Below, piece by piece: positions 35,502-44,361 of a DNA stretch of 64,000 nt. A model generated the notes under the pieces. It did no database searches and had not been told where the DNA came from. It saw only the letters and a program-made list of their open reading frames with translations. The stretch spans positions 3,455-67,454 of the forward strand of contig JBKBQT010000019.1 in NCBI GenBank assembly GCA_046292445.1, given 5' to 3'. How positions within the stretch are numbered: position 1 is the first letter of the stretch; every line of letters begins with the position of its first letter. The position numbers and the translations under genes are program-made. The stretch is from CALIZF01 sp046292445. GTDB taxonomy: Bacteria > Pseudomonadota > Alphaproteobacteria > Rhodobacterales > Rhodobacteraceae.

Positions 35502-35958
35502 TGCACACCTCCCCGGGTCTCCAGCGCCCAGAGCAGGATGGCGATGGCGTCGGCCTCGTTGTCGTCGGCGGGCGAGAAGCCGCGCGCGCGGGCGGCCGCC
35601 ATCATGGCGTCCTTGTTCGCGTTGCCCTTGCCGGTGGCGTGGCGCTTGATGGTGCCGACGGGAACGCCCTCGTAGGGCATGCCGCGCAATTCGGCCCATG
35701 CGGTCAGCGTGGCCATCAGCACGCCATAGACATGGGCGGCATCGGTCGCGGCATGGCGGCGGACCTCTTCGAACCAATGGCGGCGACGGGCCCAGACAGC
35801 CGGTCGATCTCGGTGAGCCAGTTGGTGAACCGCAGATACCGCATGCCGCCGCCATCAAACCGCCCGGGGCGGAAGGACGCCGTGCCGGAGGTAATCAGCC
35901 CATCGATGCCGTGCAGCGCCCATCCCGTCGTGCTGCCGAGGTCGAGCGCCAGCGTCAC
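35498..35958 (-). pseudogene. RuvC-like phage Holliday-junction resolvase with a frameshift
   Basis: Two readings make one RNase H-fold protein. The first (from GTG 35958) begins ALDLGSTTGWAL with the first catalytic Asp; the second continues with LMATLTAWAELRG, IKRHATGKGNANKDAMM and ends DDNEADAIAILLWAL, carrying the last acidic pair. They are joined if one T is added near 35770, where the minus strand reads GGTTCGAA and GGTTTCGAA would restore GFEEVRRHAA. One lost base, or a sequencing error, explains the break. Confidence 0.68.
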
Positions 35959-36001
35959 CCGGTTGGCGCGGACGACGGGCCGCAGATCGGGGGTTGTCTG
36001 A

Positions 36002-36109
36002 CGTCAGCGCCCATCGGACAGTTTAGGCAGATTGCGAGACGGTGGGTTCGTGTCTCATCGTAGCCTTTATGGAGCGAAGATGAGCAGGAAACCCGTGGCT
36101 ACGAAAGCC
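36002..36109 (+). mobile_element. 5' end fragment of an IS3-family element
   Basis: The plus strand ends an apparent IS leader with ATG at 36080 and MSRKPVATKA, the conserved first residues of OrfA in an IS3 subgroup whose OrfB matches the remnant at 42453 to 43235. The reading then runs into the reversed aldehyde dehydrogenase remnant. The left limit is approximate. Confidence 0.5.
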
Positions 36110-36715
36110 GGGGCGCAGCCGCCGCTGCGATGCCGAGGCGCACCGCCTCGCACCCGGTGAAGCTGATCCCGTCGATGCCCGGACCCTCGACCAGCGCCGC
36201 GCCGATCTCGCGCCCGCGCCCCATCACCCGGTTGACCGCCCCGGCCGGAAGGCCGCAATCGGCCAGGATCGCGACCATCTCCCAGGCTGTGGCGCAGGCC
36301 AGTTCGGCGGGCTTGAACACCACCGCATTGCCCCGGGCCAGCGCCGGGGCGATCTTCGAGGCGGGGATCGCGGCGGGGAAGTTCCACGGTGTGATCACGC
36401 TGACCACCCCAACGGCGGACGGGCGGTGGTGGCAGCCACCCCCGGCACCAGCGACAGCAGGCTGACGCCGCCCACGCGCAGCGCCTCGGTGGCTAAGTGA
36501 CGGAACATCTCGCCCGCACGCGCAACCTCGGCGCGGGCCTCGACGATGGGCTTGCCCTCCTCGCGCGCCAGGGTCTCGCCGATCCGGTCCGAGGCCGCGC
36601 CAATCCGGCGGCCGGCCTCGGCCAGGGCGCCGGCGCGCGCCTGTAGCGGCATCGCCGCCGGCGCGCGCTGGCCCGCGCGCGCGGCCTGCCCGCGCCCGAG
36701 GGGCTGACCGCCTGA
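36104..36715 (-). pseudogene. Aldehyde dehydrogenase remnant (semialdehyde dehydrogenase type)
   Basis: The first part reads PLQARAGALAEAGRRIG and ETLAREEGKPIVEARAEVAR; the second reads SVITPWNFPAAIPASKIAPA and GNAVVFKPAEL. They join if one G is added in the GGGG at 36407 to 36410 (PPLGVVSVITPWNFP). About 45 N-terminal residues are missing and the gene is cut at AAAAPRL by the IS3 fragment, before the catalytic Cys. It directly follows the aminotransferase at 36716, so the operon probably once oxidised that enzyme's semialdehyde product. Confidence 0.78.
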
Positions 36716-38044
36716 TCAGGCCGCCATTGCCTGATCCAGCGCGCGGGCCAGCTTGCCCGTCAGTTCCTCAATCTGAGCAGGCTCGATGATGAAGGGCGGG
36801 GCCAGCAGGATATGGTCGCCGCGCTGGCCGTCCAGCGTGCCGCCCATCGGATAGCAGATCAGCCCCGCCTCCATCGCCGCCGCCTTGACCCGCACATGCA
36901 GGCGCCGGGCGGGGTCGAAGGGCTCCCTGGTCTCGCGGTCGGCGACCAGTTCGAGGCCACGGAACAGCCCCCGCCCCCGGATATCGCCGACATGCGGGTG
37001 CTGGCCGAAGCGGTCGGTCAGCGCGGCCTCCAGCAGCGCCCCTATCGCCTGCACCCGCGCCAACAGCCCCCGGTCGCGGATCGCCCGCAGCACCGCCCCC
37101 GCCCCGGCCGCCGCCATCGGATGGCCCATGTAGGTATGCCCGTGCTGGAAAAAGCCCGAGCCCCGCGCCACCGCCTCGTAGATCGCGCCCGAGGTCAGCA
37201 AGGCCCCGATCGGCTGGTAGCCCGCCCCCAGCCCCTTGGCGATGGTTACCATGTCGGGCGCCACCCCGTCTTCGGCGCAGGCGAACAGGTGCCCGGTGCG
37301 GCCCATCCCGCACATCACCTCGTCGAGGATCAACAGAACCCCGTGCCGGTCGCAGATCTCGCGGATGCGCGCCAGATAGCCGGGCACCGCCGGCACCGCG
37401 CCCAGGGTCGCGCCGACCACGGGTTCGGCGACGAAGGCCATCACCGTCTCGGGGCCGAGGCGGTTGATCTCGGTCTCCAACTCATCGGCCACCCGCTGGC
37501 CATAGTCCCACAGGCTTTCGCCCTCGGCCCGGTCGCGGTAGGCATAGCAGGGCGCGATATGGCTGACCTCGACCAAGAGCGGCGCGAACTGCGCCCGCCG
37601 CCAGGCATTGCCGCCGGCGGCCAGCGCACCGAGCGTGTTGCCGTGATAGCTCTGGCGCCGGGCGATCACCCGGTGCCGGGCGGGCTGGCCGATCTCGAGG
37701 AAATACTGCCGCGCCAGCTTCAGCGCCGCCTCGACCGCCTCGGACCCGCCCGAGACCAGATACACCCGCTCGATCCCCGCGGGCGCGCCCTCGATCAGCA
37801 GATCGGCCAGGTCCTCGGCCGGTTCGCTGGTGAAGAACCCGGTATGGGCAAAGGCCAGCCGGTCAAGCTGCGCGTGCAGGGCGGCGCGCACGTCCGGGTC
37901 GGAATGGCCCAGGCACGACACCGCCGCCCCGCCCGAGCCGTCCAGATACCGCCTGCCCGCCGCGTCGATCAGATAGCAGCCCTCGCCCGCCACCGCGACC
38001 GGCAGCGTGCCGCGCGTCGAGCGGCCGAACAGATGCCCCGCCAT
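36716..38044 (-). CDS. Class III aminotransferase (omega-amino acid type)
   Basis: 442 residues, fold type I PLP enzyme. The pyruvate-dependent omega-transaminase pattern is seen: LILDEVMCGMGRTG with Asp241, and PLP Lys270 in VTIAKGLGAGYQPIGA. It would remove a terminal amino group and leave a semialdehyde. It lies five bases after uspA and downstream of a TAXI-TRAP importer, with a broken aldehyde dehydrogenase behind it, which fits import and use of a beta- or gamma-amino acid such as beta-alanine, GABA or taurine. The exact substrate is not readable. Confidence 0.85.
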   Translation of the reverse strand: MAGHLFGRSTRGTLPVAVAGEGCYLIDAAGRRYLDGSGGAAVSCLGHSDPDVRAALHAQLDRLAFAHTGFFTSEPAEDLADLLIEGAPAGIERVYLVSGGSEAVEAALKLARQYFLEIGQPARHRVIARRQSYHGNTLGALAAGGNAWRRAQFAPLLVEVSHIAPCYAYRDRAEGESLWDYGQRVADELETEINRLGPETVMAFVAEPVVGATLGAVPAVPGYLARIREICDRHGVLLILDEVMCGMGRTGHLFACAEDGVAPDMVTIAKGLGAGYQPIGALLTSGAIYEAVARGSGFFQHGHTYMGHPMAAAGAGAVLRAIRDRGLLARVQAIGALLEAALTDRFGQHPHVGDIRGRGLFRGLELVADRETREPFDPARRLHVRVKAAAMEAGLICYPMGGTLDGQRGDHILLAPPFIIEPAQIEELTGKLARALDQAMAA

Positions 38045-38049
38045 CGCCG

Positions 38050-38475
38050 TCAGGTCCGCACGACAAAGACCGACTGGCGCGCATGGCGCACCACCCGGGC
38101 GGCGTTGGGGCCAAGAAGATAGTCCTTCAGCGCCGGCCGGTGCGCGCCGATGACGATCACATCGACCGCCAGCGCATCGGCGGCGCGCAGGATCTCGTCA
38201 TAGATCGTGCCGTGCAGGACATGCGCCTTGACCGCGTGCCCCTCGGGAACCGACACCCGCACCCAATCGGCCAGGGCGCGACCGAACGCGGTCAGCGCCT
38301 CGCGCTCGAACCCCGGGCGGAAGAACCCGCCCACCTGCGGCAGGCCGAAATCGGGCAGGACCGAGACGACATGCACGACGCCCTCGGACCCCGCGAGGTC
38401 CAGCGCGGCGGCCAGGGGCGCCGCGTTCTGCTCGGGCGCGTTCAGGTCGATGGACAGAAGGATGGTCTTGCTCAT
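38050..38475 (-). CDS. Universal stress protein UspA family
   Basis: 141 residues. It starts with ILLSIDLNAPEQN and ends with VIVIGAHRPALKDYLLGPNAARVVRHARQSVFVVR; the ATP-binding GxH-x8-GPNAxxV signature is present as GAHRPALKDYLLGPNAARV. UspA proteins often sit in TRAP operons and may regulate transport (as TeaD does for TeaABC); that role is inferred. It lies between the TRAP permease and aminotransferase genes. Confidence 0.87.
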   Translation of the reverse strand: MSKTILLSIDLNAPEQNAAPLAAALDLAGSEGVVHVVSVLPDFGLPQVGGFFRPGFEREALTAFGRALADWVRVSVPEGHAVKAHVLHGTIYDEILRAADALAVDVIVIGAHRPALKDYLLGPNAARVVRHARQSVFVVRT

Positions 38476-38488
38476 GCCCCTGCCCCCC

Positions 38489-41128
38489 TCAGAACGCCGG
38501 TTGCGTCTGGCGGCGGCGCTGGAACAGGATCACCAGCCCCAGCAGCAGCAGCGCCGGGATATAGAACAGTTCCATCGGCAGCCGGTCGTTCGGCCGTTCG
38601 ACCTGCACGATCACCACCGGATCGTCGCCATAGAAATCAAAGGCTTGCAGCGCGGTCGCGAACGGGGTCGCGGGCAGCGGCTCGTCCATCGCCATCCGGT
38701 CGGGCCCGGGGAGCAGGAGCAGGCCGGTCGCCGCCAGCCGCCGCTCGGGCGGGGTGTCGTCGATGGGCAGCACCAGCGTGGTGCGGCGCGGGTTGCCGGA
38801 GGTGAAATCGGGGCCGGCGACGACGAAGCGCAGGTAGTCGCCCGGATCGGCCCCGGTCAGCGCAACCTCGAACTCGGTCCCCGGAACGGTGCCATAGGCC
38901 GGATGCACCCGGTCCAGCCAGAAGTTCGGCACGAACAGGGTGAACGCCACCAGCAGCAGCGCCGCCGATTCCCACAGCCGCGACCGGGCCAGGAAATAGC
39001 CCTGCGTCGCGGCCGCAAAGAGCAGCATCGCGATGGTCGCCACGACAAAGACCTTGAACGCCAGCAGCAGACCGACCGTCGTGCCCAGGTCGATCCCGTA
39101 GAGGATCAGCGCCGGGTTGTAGATGAACAGGAACGGCAGCGCCGCCGTCCGCAGGCTGTAGAAGAAGGCGGTGAAGCCGGTCTTGATCGGATCCCCGCCC
39201 GAGACGGCGGCGGCGGCAAAGCTGGCCAGCCCCACGGGCGGGGTCACGTCGGCCATGATCCCGAAGTAGAACACGAACAGGTGCGCCGCGATCAGGGGCA
39301 CGATCAGCCCCTCCTGCGCCCCGACCGACACGACGACCCCCGCCATCAGCGACGAGACGACGATGTAGTTCGCCGTCGTCGGCAGGCCAAGGCCCAGGAT
39401 CAGCGAGAAGAGGCCGACCAGCAGCAGCATCAGGAACAGGTTGCCCCCCGACAGCAGTTCCACGAGGCCCGCAAGCTCGGTCCCGATGGGCGTGCGGGTG
39501 ACGGTGGCGACGATGATCCCGGCGGCACCCGTGGCGACCGCGATCCCGATCATGTTGCGCGCCCCCGCGATCAGCCCCTCGATCAGGTCGTCCCAGCCCT
39601 GCCGGAACGCCGCGCCAACACCGCCCTGTCCGCGCAGAAGCGCCTTGATCGGCTTTTGCGTCAGCAGGATCACGATCATCACCAGCACGGCATAGAAGGC
39701 CGACTTGGCGGGCGACTGGCGTTCGACCATCAGATACCAGACCAGCACCAGGATCGGCAGCAGGAAGTGCAGCCCGCGCGGCACCACCTCGCCCATCACC
39801 GGCAGGACGATCCGCTGGGCATGGGGATCGTCGACCTCGATCTCGGGCCGGGCCGCGGCAATCGCCAGCGCGCCGAGGTAGAGGGCCAGCACCACCCCGA
39901 CCATCACCCGGGGCGCCACCTCGGGAGCGGCAGCGCGCAGGGCCCCCGCGGCCCAGACGACCCCGTAGAAGACCGCCCCGGCGACGGCGAAGCCCGCAAA
40001 GACCTTCAGCAGCATCGCCAGCAGGCTTTTCGATTCGCCGAGCGCCGGCATGTCGGCCTTCAGCGCCTCGAGATGGACGATGTAGATCAGCGCGATGTAG
40101 CTGATCACCGCCGGGATGAAGGCGTGGGTGATCACCTCGACATAGCTGATGCCGATGAACTCGACCATCAGGAAGGCCGCAGCCCCCATCACCGGGGGCA
40201 TGATCTGGCCGTTGACCGAACTCGCCACCTCGACCGCACCGGCCTTCTCGCTGGAGAAACCCACGCGCTTCATCAGCGGGATGGTGAAGGTGCCGGTGGT
40301 CACCACGTTGGCGATCGACGACCCCGATATGAGCCCGGTCGCCGCCGAGCCCACCACCGCCGCCTTGGCCGGCCCGCCGCGCAGGTGACCGAGGCCCGCA
40401 AAGGCCATCTTGATGAAATAGTTGCCGGCCCCGGCCTTGTCGAGCAGCGAGCCGAACAGCACGAACAGGAACACGAAGGCCGTGGACACGCCCAACGGGA
40501 TGCCGAACACCCCCTCGGTGCTGAGCCACTGGGTGTTGATGATCGACGTCAGCGTGCGGCCCTGATGGGCGATCAGGTCGGGGATCAGCCAGCCCTGCCC
40601 GAAATAGCTGTAGGCGAGGAAAATTGCCGCCACGATGGTCAGCGCCGGGCCGAGCGAGCGGCGGGATGCCTCGAGCAGCACCAGCAGACCGACGACACCG
40701 ACCCAGATCTGCGGCTGGGTCGGCAGGCCCGACCGGGCGGTCGTGGACAATTCGCGCGAGAACCAGAAGATATAGAGTGCGGCCCCGGCCCCCAAGGCCG
40801 CCAACACCCAATCGTAGACCGGGATGCGGTCGCGCGGGCTGGTCTTGGCGGCCGGATAGGCCAGGAACGCCAGCGCCAGTGCCAGCGCCAGGTGCATGGG
40901 TCGGGTCTGCTCAGACCCCAGGATGCCGACGAAGGGCAGTTGCCCGAACCAGAACTGGGGCTCGGCGATCCAGACCTGGAACAACGACCAGAACAGCGCC
41001 AGCCCGGCGATTAGCAGCGCGACGGCGCGGTTGCGGGGGGCGCGGGCGCCGCTGTCGGTCGAGGCGACGAGATCCTGCAACTCGTCATCGGTCATCGCGC
41101 GCTGCGCGCCCTTGGCTTGGTCGGCCAT
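38489..41128 (-). CDS. TRAP transporter fused permease (DctQ-DctM, TAXI type)
   Basis: 879 residues, highly hydrophobic, in which the small 4-helix and large 12-helix TRAP subunits are joined. The large-subunit signature occurs as ATGLISGSSIANVVTTGTFT and the second pseudo-repeat as GLGLPTTANYIV. A C-terminal soluble segment (about 100 residues) precedes a last hydrophobic helix, and the end is basic. ATG 41128 follows GAGGGGGGGCG; an upstream start adds 14 polar residues. It couples Na+ or proton flow to uptake of the ligand bound by the TAXI receptor encoded upstream. Confidence 0.92.
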   Translation of the reverse strand: MADQAKGAQRAMTDDELQDLVASTDSGARAPRNRAVALLIAGLALFWSLFQVWIAEPQFWFGQLPFVGILGSEQTRPMHLALALALAFLAYPAAKTSPRDRIPVYDWVLAALGAGAALYIFWFSRELSTTARSGLPTQPQIWVGVVGLLVLLEASRRSLGPALTIVAAIFLAYSYFGQGWLIPDLIAHQGRTLTSIINTQWLSTEGVFGIPLGVSTAFVFLFVLFGSLLDKAGAGNYFIKMAFAGLGHLRGGPAKAAVVGSAATGLISGSSIANVVTTGTFTIPLMKRVGFSSEKAGAVEVASSVNGQIMPPVMGAAAFLMVEFIGISYVEVITHAFIPAVISYIALIYIVHLEALKADMPALGESKSLLAMLLKVFAGFAVAGAVFYGVVWAAGALRAAAPEVAPRVMVGVVLALYLGALAIAAARPEIEVDDPHAQRIVLPVMGEVVPRGLHFLLPILVLVWYLMVERQSPAKSAFYAVLVMIVILLTQKPIKALLRGQGGVGAAFRQGWDDLIEGLIAGARNMIGIAVATGAAGIIVATVTRTPIGTELAGLVELLSGGNLFLMLLLVGLFSLILGLGLPTTANYIVVSSLMAGVVVSVGAQEGLIVPLIAAHLFVFYFGIMADVTPPVGLASFAAAAVSGGDPIKTGFTAFFYSLRTAALPFLFIYNPALILYGIDLGTTVGLLLAFKVFVVATIAMLLFAAATQGYFLARSRLWESAALLLVAFTLFVPNFWLDRVHPAYGTVPGTEFEVALTGADPGDYLRFVVAGPDFTSGNPRRTTLVLPIDDTPPERRLAATGLLLLPGPDRMAMDEPLPATPFATALQAFDFYGDDPVVIVQVERPNDRLPMELFYIPALLLLGLVILFQRRRQTQPAF

Positions 41129-41180
41129 CGCCCCCCCCTCGTCGCAGGTCGTTCCGGTCGTCGCGGCCACGGGGCCGCAG

Positions 41181-41208
41181 GGGCCTGCCGGGCAAGGCCG
41201 GCAGGCCC
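41181..41208 (-). promoter_or_regulatory. Intercistronic hairpin after the TAXI receptor gene
   Basis: Perfect 11-bp arms GGGCCTGCCGG (41181 to 41191) and CCGGCAGGCCC (41198 to 41208) with a six-base loop, nine bases after the receptor stop and before the permease. It is placed like the hairpin at 4618 to 4647 and likely keeps receptor mRNA in excess. Confidence 0.55.
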
Positions 41209-41216
41209 AGACAGGC

Positions 41217-42182
41217 TCAGGGCATCAGGCCGGCTTCGCGGAAGTAGCGCGCGGCACCGTCGTGCAGGGGGGCCGAATTGCCATCCGCCACCATCTGCGC
41301 CGGAACGAGGTTGGCCAGCGCCGGGTGCAGCGCCTTGAACTGGTCCAGGTTTTCGAAGACCGCGCGGGTCACCTGGTAGACGATCTCTTCGGACACGTCG
41401 GTCGAGGTGACAAAGGTCGCGCCGACGCCGAAGGTGGTCACGTCGTCCGGGCTGCCGCGATACATGCCGCCCGGGATGGTGGCGACGCGGTAGTAGGGGT
41501 TCGCGGCGATCAGCGCCTCGATCTCGGGGCCGGTCACGTCGACCAGAACCGTGTCGCAGGCCGTCGTCGCCTCCTGGATCGCGCCCGAGGGGTGGCCAAC
41601 GGTATAGACCATCGCATCGACGTTGTTGTCGCAGAGGGCGGCGGCCTGTTCGGCCGGCGGCAACTCGCTGGCGACGGCGAAATCGGCGGTCGTCCAGCCC
41701 ATCGCCGCCAGCACCACATCCATCGTGGCGCGCTGGCCCGAGCCCGGGTTGCCGATGTTCACCCGCTTGCCGCGCAGGTCGGCAAAGCTCGTGATCCCGG
41801 CATCGGCGCGGGCGACGACCGTGAACGGCTCGGGATGCAGCGAGAACACCGCCCGCAGCCCTTCGAAGGCCCCGCCCTCCTGGAACTGGCCGGTGCCGTT
41901 GACGGCGTTGAACTGGATGTCGGACTGCGCCACCCCGAACTCCAGCTCGCCCGAGCGGATGGCGTTGACATTGAACACCGAACCCCCGGTCGATTCCACG
42001 CCGCAGCGGATGCCATGGGTGGCGCGGTCGCGGTTGACCAGACGGCAGATCGCGCCGCCGGCGGGGTAATACACGCCCGTCACGCCGCCGGTGCCGATGG
42101 AAATGAAGGTCTGCTGCGCCTGCGCGGCGCCCCCCACGGTCAGGGCCGCGGCGGTCGCGGTGGCCATCCAGAATTTGGTCAT
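41217..42182 (-). CDS. TAXI-family TRAP transporter solute receptor
   Basis: 321 residues with a Sec signal peptide (cleavage about residue 22, AQAQ). TAXI receptor features: ISIGTGGVTGVYYPAGGAIC near the mature N terminus, ESTGGSVFNVNAI, LRGKRVNIGNPGSGQRATM and DAMVYTVGHPSGAIQEA. TAXI receptors carry carboxylates, amino acids or related anions. ATG 42182 gives the shortest sensible signal peptide. First gene of an operon with the TRAP permease, uspA and the transaminase. Confidence 0.92.
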   Translation of the reverse strand: MTKFWMATATAAALTVGGAAQAQQTFISIGTGGVTGVYYPAGGAICRLVNRDRATHGIRCGVESTGGSVFNVNAIRSGELEFGVAQSDIQFNAVNGTGQFQEGGAFEGLRAVFSLHPEPFTVVARADAGITSFADLRGKRVNIGNPGSGQRATMDVVLAAMGWTTADFAVASELPPAEQAAALCDNNVDAMVYTVGHPSGAIQEATTACDTVLVDVTGPEIEALIAANPYYRVATIPGGMYRGSPDDVTTFGVGATFVTSTDVSEEIVYQVTRAVFENLDQFKALHPALANLVPAQMVADGNSAPLHDGAARYFREAGLMP

Positions 42183-42281
42183 CGCTGTCTCCCTTTTGTT
42201 CGTTTCTCGTTGTCGGACCGGGTTGGCCCGGCACTCGTCCAGCACGGCAATCCTAGGATTCGAGCGGCGCGTGTGTTGGCC

Positions 42282-42400
42282 TCAGCCGCAGCGAATCCAA
42301 GTGTCGCAGCGGGCCAGCGCGACGATCAGCGCCTGCACCACCGGATGCGGACGCTCGCAGAATTCGACCACGGTTTCAACTGTCCGTCGTCGAATGTTTT
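42282..42400 (-). pseudogene. 3' end of a truncated unknown gene
   Basis: The minus strand reads RTVETVVEFCERPHPVVQAL, then IVALARCDTWIRCG and a TGA at 42282. It looks protein-like but is cut at its 5' side by the IS3-family remnant. It points toward the TAXI operon, so it could be the tail of a lost regulator or upstream gene. Family not recognised. Confidence 0.4.
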
Positions 42401-42452
42401 GGAACAGGCGAGCTGATTTTGGTCTGGAGGGCTCCGGCTCTGCTTGTTGAGG

Positions 42453-43235
42453 TTATGCTGCCTGGCGCTGATGGATCAAGCGCCGGCTCTGGATGGTTTG
42501 TGTTTTGATCTTCTCCCTTCCTGCGAGGATCGCCGGACCGCGTCCGAAGTGGACGTCTGCGGGCGTCAGGTTGCCCAGGCTCTCGTGATACCTGTGGTTG
42601 TTGTAGTAATCGACGAAGGCGGCGATGGCGGCCTCAAGTTCGCCGTCCAGGGAGTAGTTTTCCAAGAGGATGCAGTTCTTGAGGGTCTGGTGCCAGCGCT
42701 CGATCTTGCCCTGCGTCTGGGGGTGATTGGGCGCGCCGCGGACGTGACCCATGCGGTTTTTTTCGAGGTATCCGGCGAGATCGCCCGCGATGTAGCAGGG
42801 TCCGTTGTCACTCAGCAGTCGTGGCTTGTGCAGCACTGTGACGGTGTCGCATCCCGACGCTGCCAGCGCGATGTCGAGGGTGGCGCTGACATCTTCGGCC
42901 CCAAGTTGGTGCACAGCCTCCAGCCCACGATGTAACGTGAGAAGTCGTCCAGCACGGTGGACAGCCAGAACCAGCCCCAGCCAATCACCGTGAGATAGGT
43001 GAAGTCGGTCTGCCACATCTGGTTCGGCGCCGTGGTCTTGTCCTTGAACTCCTCGACCGCTTTGATCACCACGAAGGCAGGGCTGGTGATCAGGTCATAG
43101 GATTTGAGTAGCCGATACACGGAAGCTTCTGATACAAAATACCTTCTCGTGTCTGTGAAGCGAACGGCCAGCTCGCGGGGCGACAGCTCTGACCCTTCCA
43201 GCGCCCGTTTGAGCTGCTGCCGGTTCCGTGGACAC
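42453..43235 (-). pseudogene. IS3-family OrfB transposase, truncated and frameshifted
   Basis: The fragment reads SELSPRELAVRFTDTRRYFV, YRLLKSYDLITSPAF, then NQMWQTDFTYLTVIGWGWFW with the first catalytic Asp and LDDFSRYIVGW. After a frame change it continues AEDVSATLDIALAASG, HKPRLLSDNGPCY with the second Asp and QTQGKIERWHQTLKN with the catalytic Glu. The halves join if one G is added to the GGGG near 42900 (LGAEDV). About 100 N-terminal residues of OrfB and all of OrfA are gone; the 5' side abuts the next IS3-type remnant. Confidence 0.82.
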
Positions 43236-43239
43236 GGGG

Positions 43240-43655
43240 TTAGGTTTGCATGGCGCGGTCCTCGAACGCCATGGGGCTGAGATAGCCCAGCTTCGAGTGG
43301 CGTCGCCGCGGATTGTAGATGCGCTTGATGTAGTCGAACACGTCGGCACGGGCTGCATCGCGGGTGCGGTAGACCTTGCGGGCCGTTCGTTCGGTCTTCA
43401 GCGATGACAAGAAGCTCTCCATCGCCGAGTTGTCCCAGACGTTGCCGGCCCGGCTCATGGAGCAGGTGATGCCGTTGTCGAGGAGCAAGCGCTGGAACTG
43501 CTCGCTGGTGTATTGCGAGCCCTGGTCCGAATGGTGGAGCAGCGCATCCGCTTTTCCGCGCCGCCAGACGGCCATCATCAGGGCATCCATGACCAGCGTG
43601 GCATCCCGGTCCGCCTTCATCGACCAGCCGACGACGCGCCTGGAGAACAGGTCCA
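43240..43655 (-). mobile_element. Second IS3-family transposase, C-terminal part
   Basis: The frame carries DLFSRRVVGWSMKADRDATL, HHSDQGSQYTSEQFQRLL with the second catalytic Asp, and NVWDNSAMESFLSSLKTE with the Glu, ending RRRHSKLGYLSPMAFE. The N-terminal part with the first Asp is missing. Homology begins at DLFSRR, about 43655; preceding codons are unrelated. The end sequence around 43229 to 43245 (GTGTCCACGGAACC on the minus strand) looks like its 3' terminal repeat, inserted in the neighbouring remnant. Confidence 0.75.
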
Positions 43656-44361
43656 GCACATCGCTGGTATGGACGGAATGGATCGGATTATCGACATCCG
43701 GCAGGGCCGCCCGAGATGGCGCGCGAGGAGTCCATGTCGTCAAGCTGGTCGAACCTTGCGATCAGCACATCCGTCCGGGCCCGTCTCGATTCATCCCCCC
43801 CTTGGCAGCGCTGGCAGATGAGCTGGCGGTCCGAGGCAGGGGCGATCCGTCCGTCTTCGCGCCGGATCGTGACCTCGCGGATGCGCTCGGCGCTCTCCGC
43901 CCGGGACGGCAGTTCGTCGAGGCGGGGCCGGCTTTCGGCCGAATGCCGGTCGCGCTGATGCAGGTCCTGCGACAGGGGCGATGAAGCCTTCCCTGTCGAT
44001 GGCTACGGAGATCGCCGGATTGCGCAGCCCCGCACTGTCGGTCCGGTCCGACACGAAAGCTCCGCCGACACCCATGCCGACGATGCTGACGAGGCCGCCG
44101 ACCAACGCGAGGCGGCAGTCCGGGGACAGGGACAGGATCGAGGCCAGAATGGCGCCGGCCCCGCGCGTCCGGTCGCCCGGCAGAGCTTGTCGTGCGGCAT
44201 CGCACCCCGCTCGCAGGCCGATCGCACAGATCGGATCACGGCCGGGCCTCCGCGGGCGGGCCTTGCTGCCCGGGACGGGCACCCGCCAGGGCTGCGCCCC
44301 CACAGGGTCAAGGTGCACCACCCGATCGGATCCCCTCTCCCTTCGCCTCGGGGAGGGTCGG
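43656..44361 (-). other. Decayed coding sequence of unknown origin
   Basis: No intact gene is seen. Minus-strand readings look protein-like in pieces: a hydrophobic run LALVGGLVSIVGMGVGGAFV near 44100 followed by REGFIAPV, and in the next frame LSQDLHQRDRHSAESRPRLD then IREVTIRREDGRIAP and LICQRCQGG near 43800. Together they could be one small membrane-anchored protein broken by frameshift. Family not recognised. Confidence 0.35.

Noticed and set aside
38207..41014. A 935-codon open frame on the plus strand opposite the TRAP permease gene
   Set aside because: It is full of Arg/Gly/His/Gln/Asp low-complexity sequence produced by reading the antisense of a hydrophobic GC-rich gene. No domain is seen, and the minus strand holds an unmistakable fused TRAP permease.
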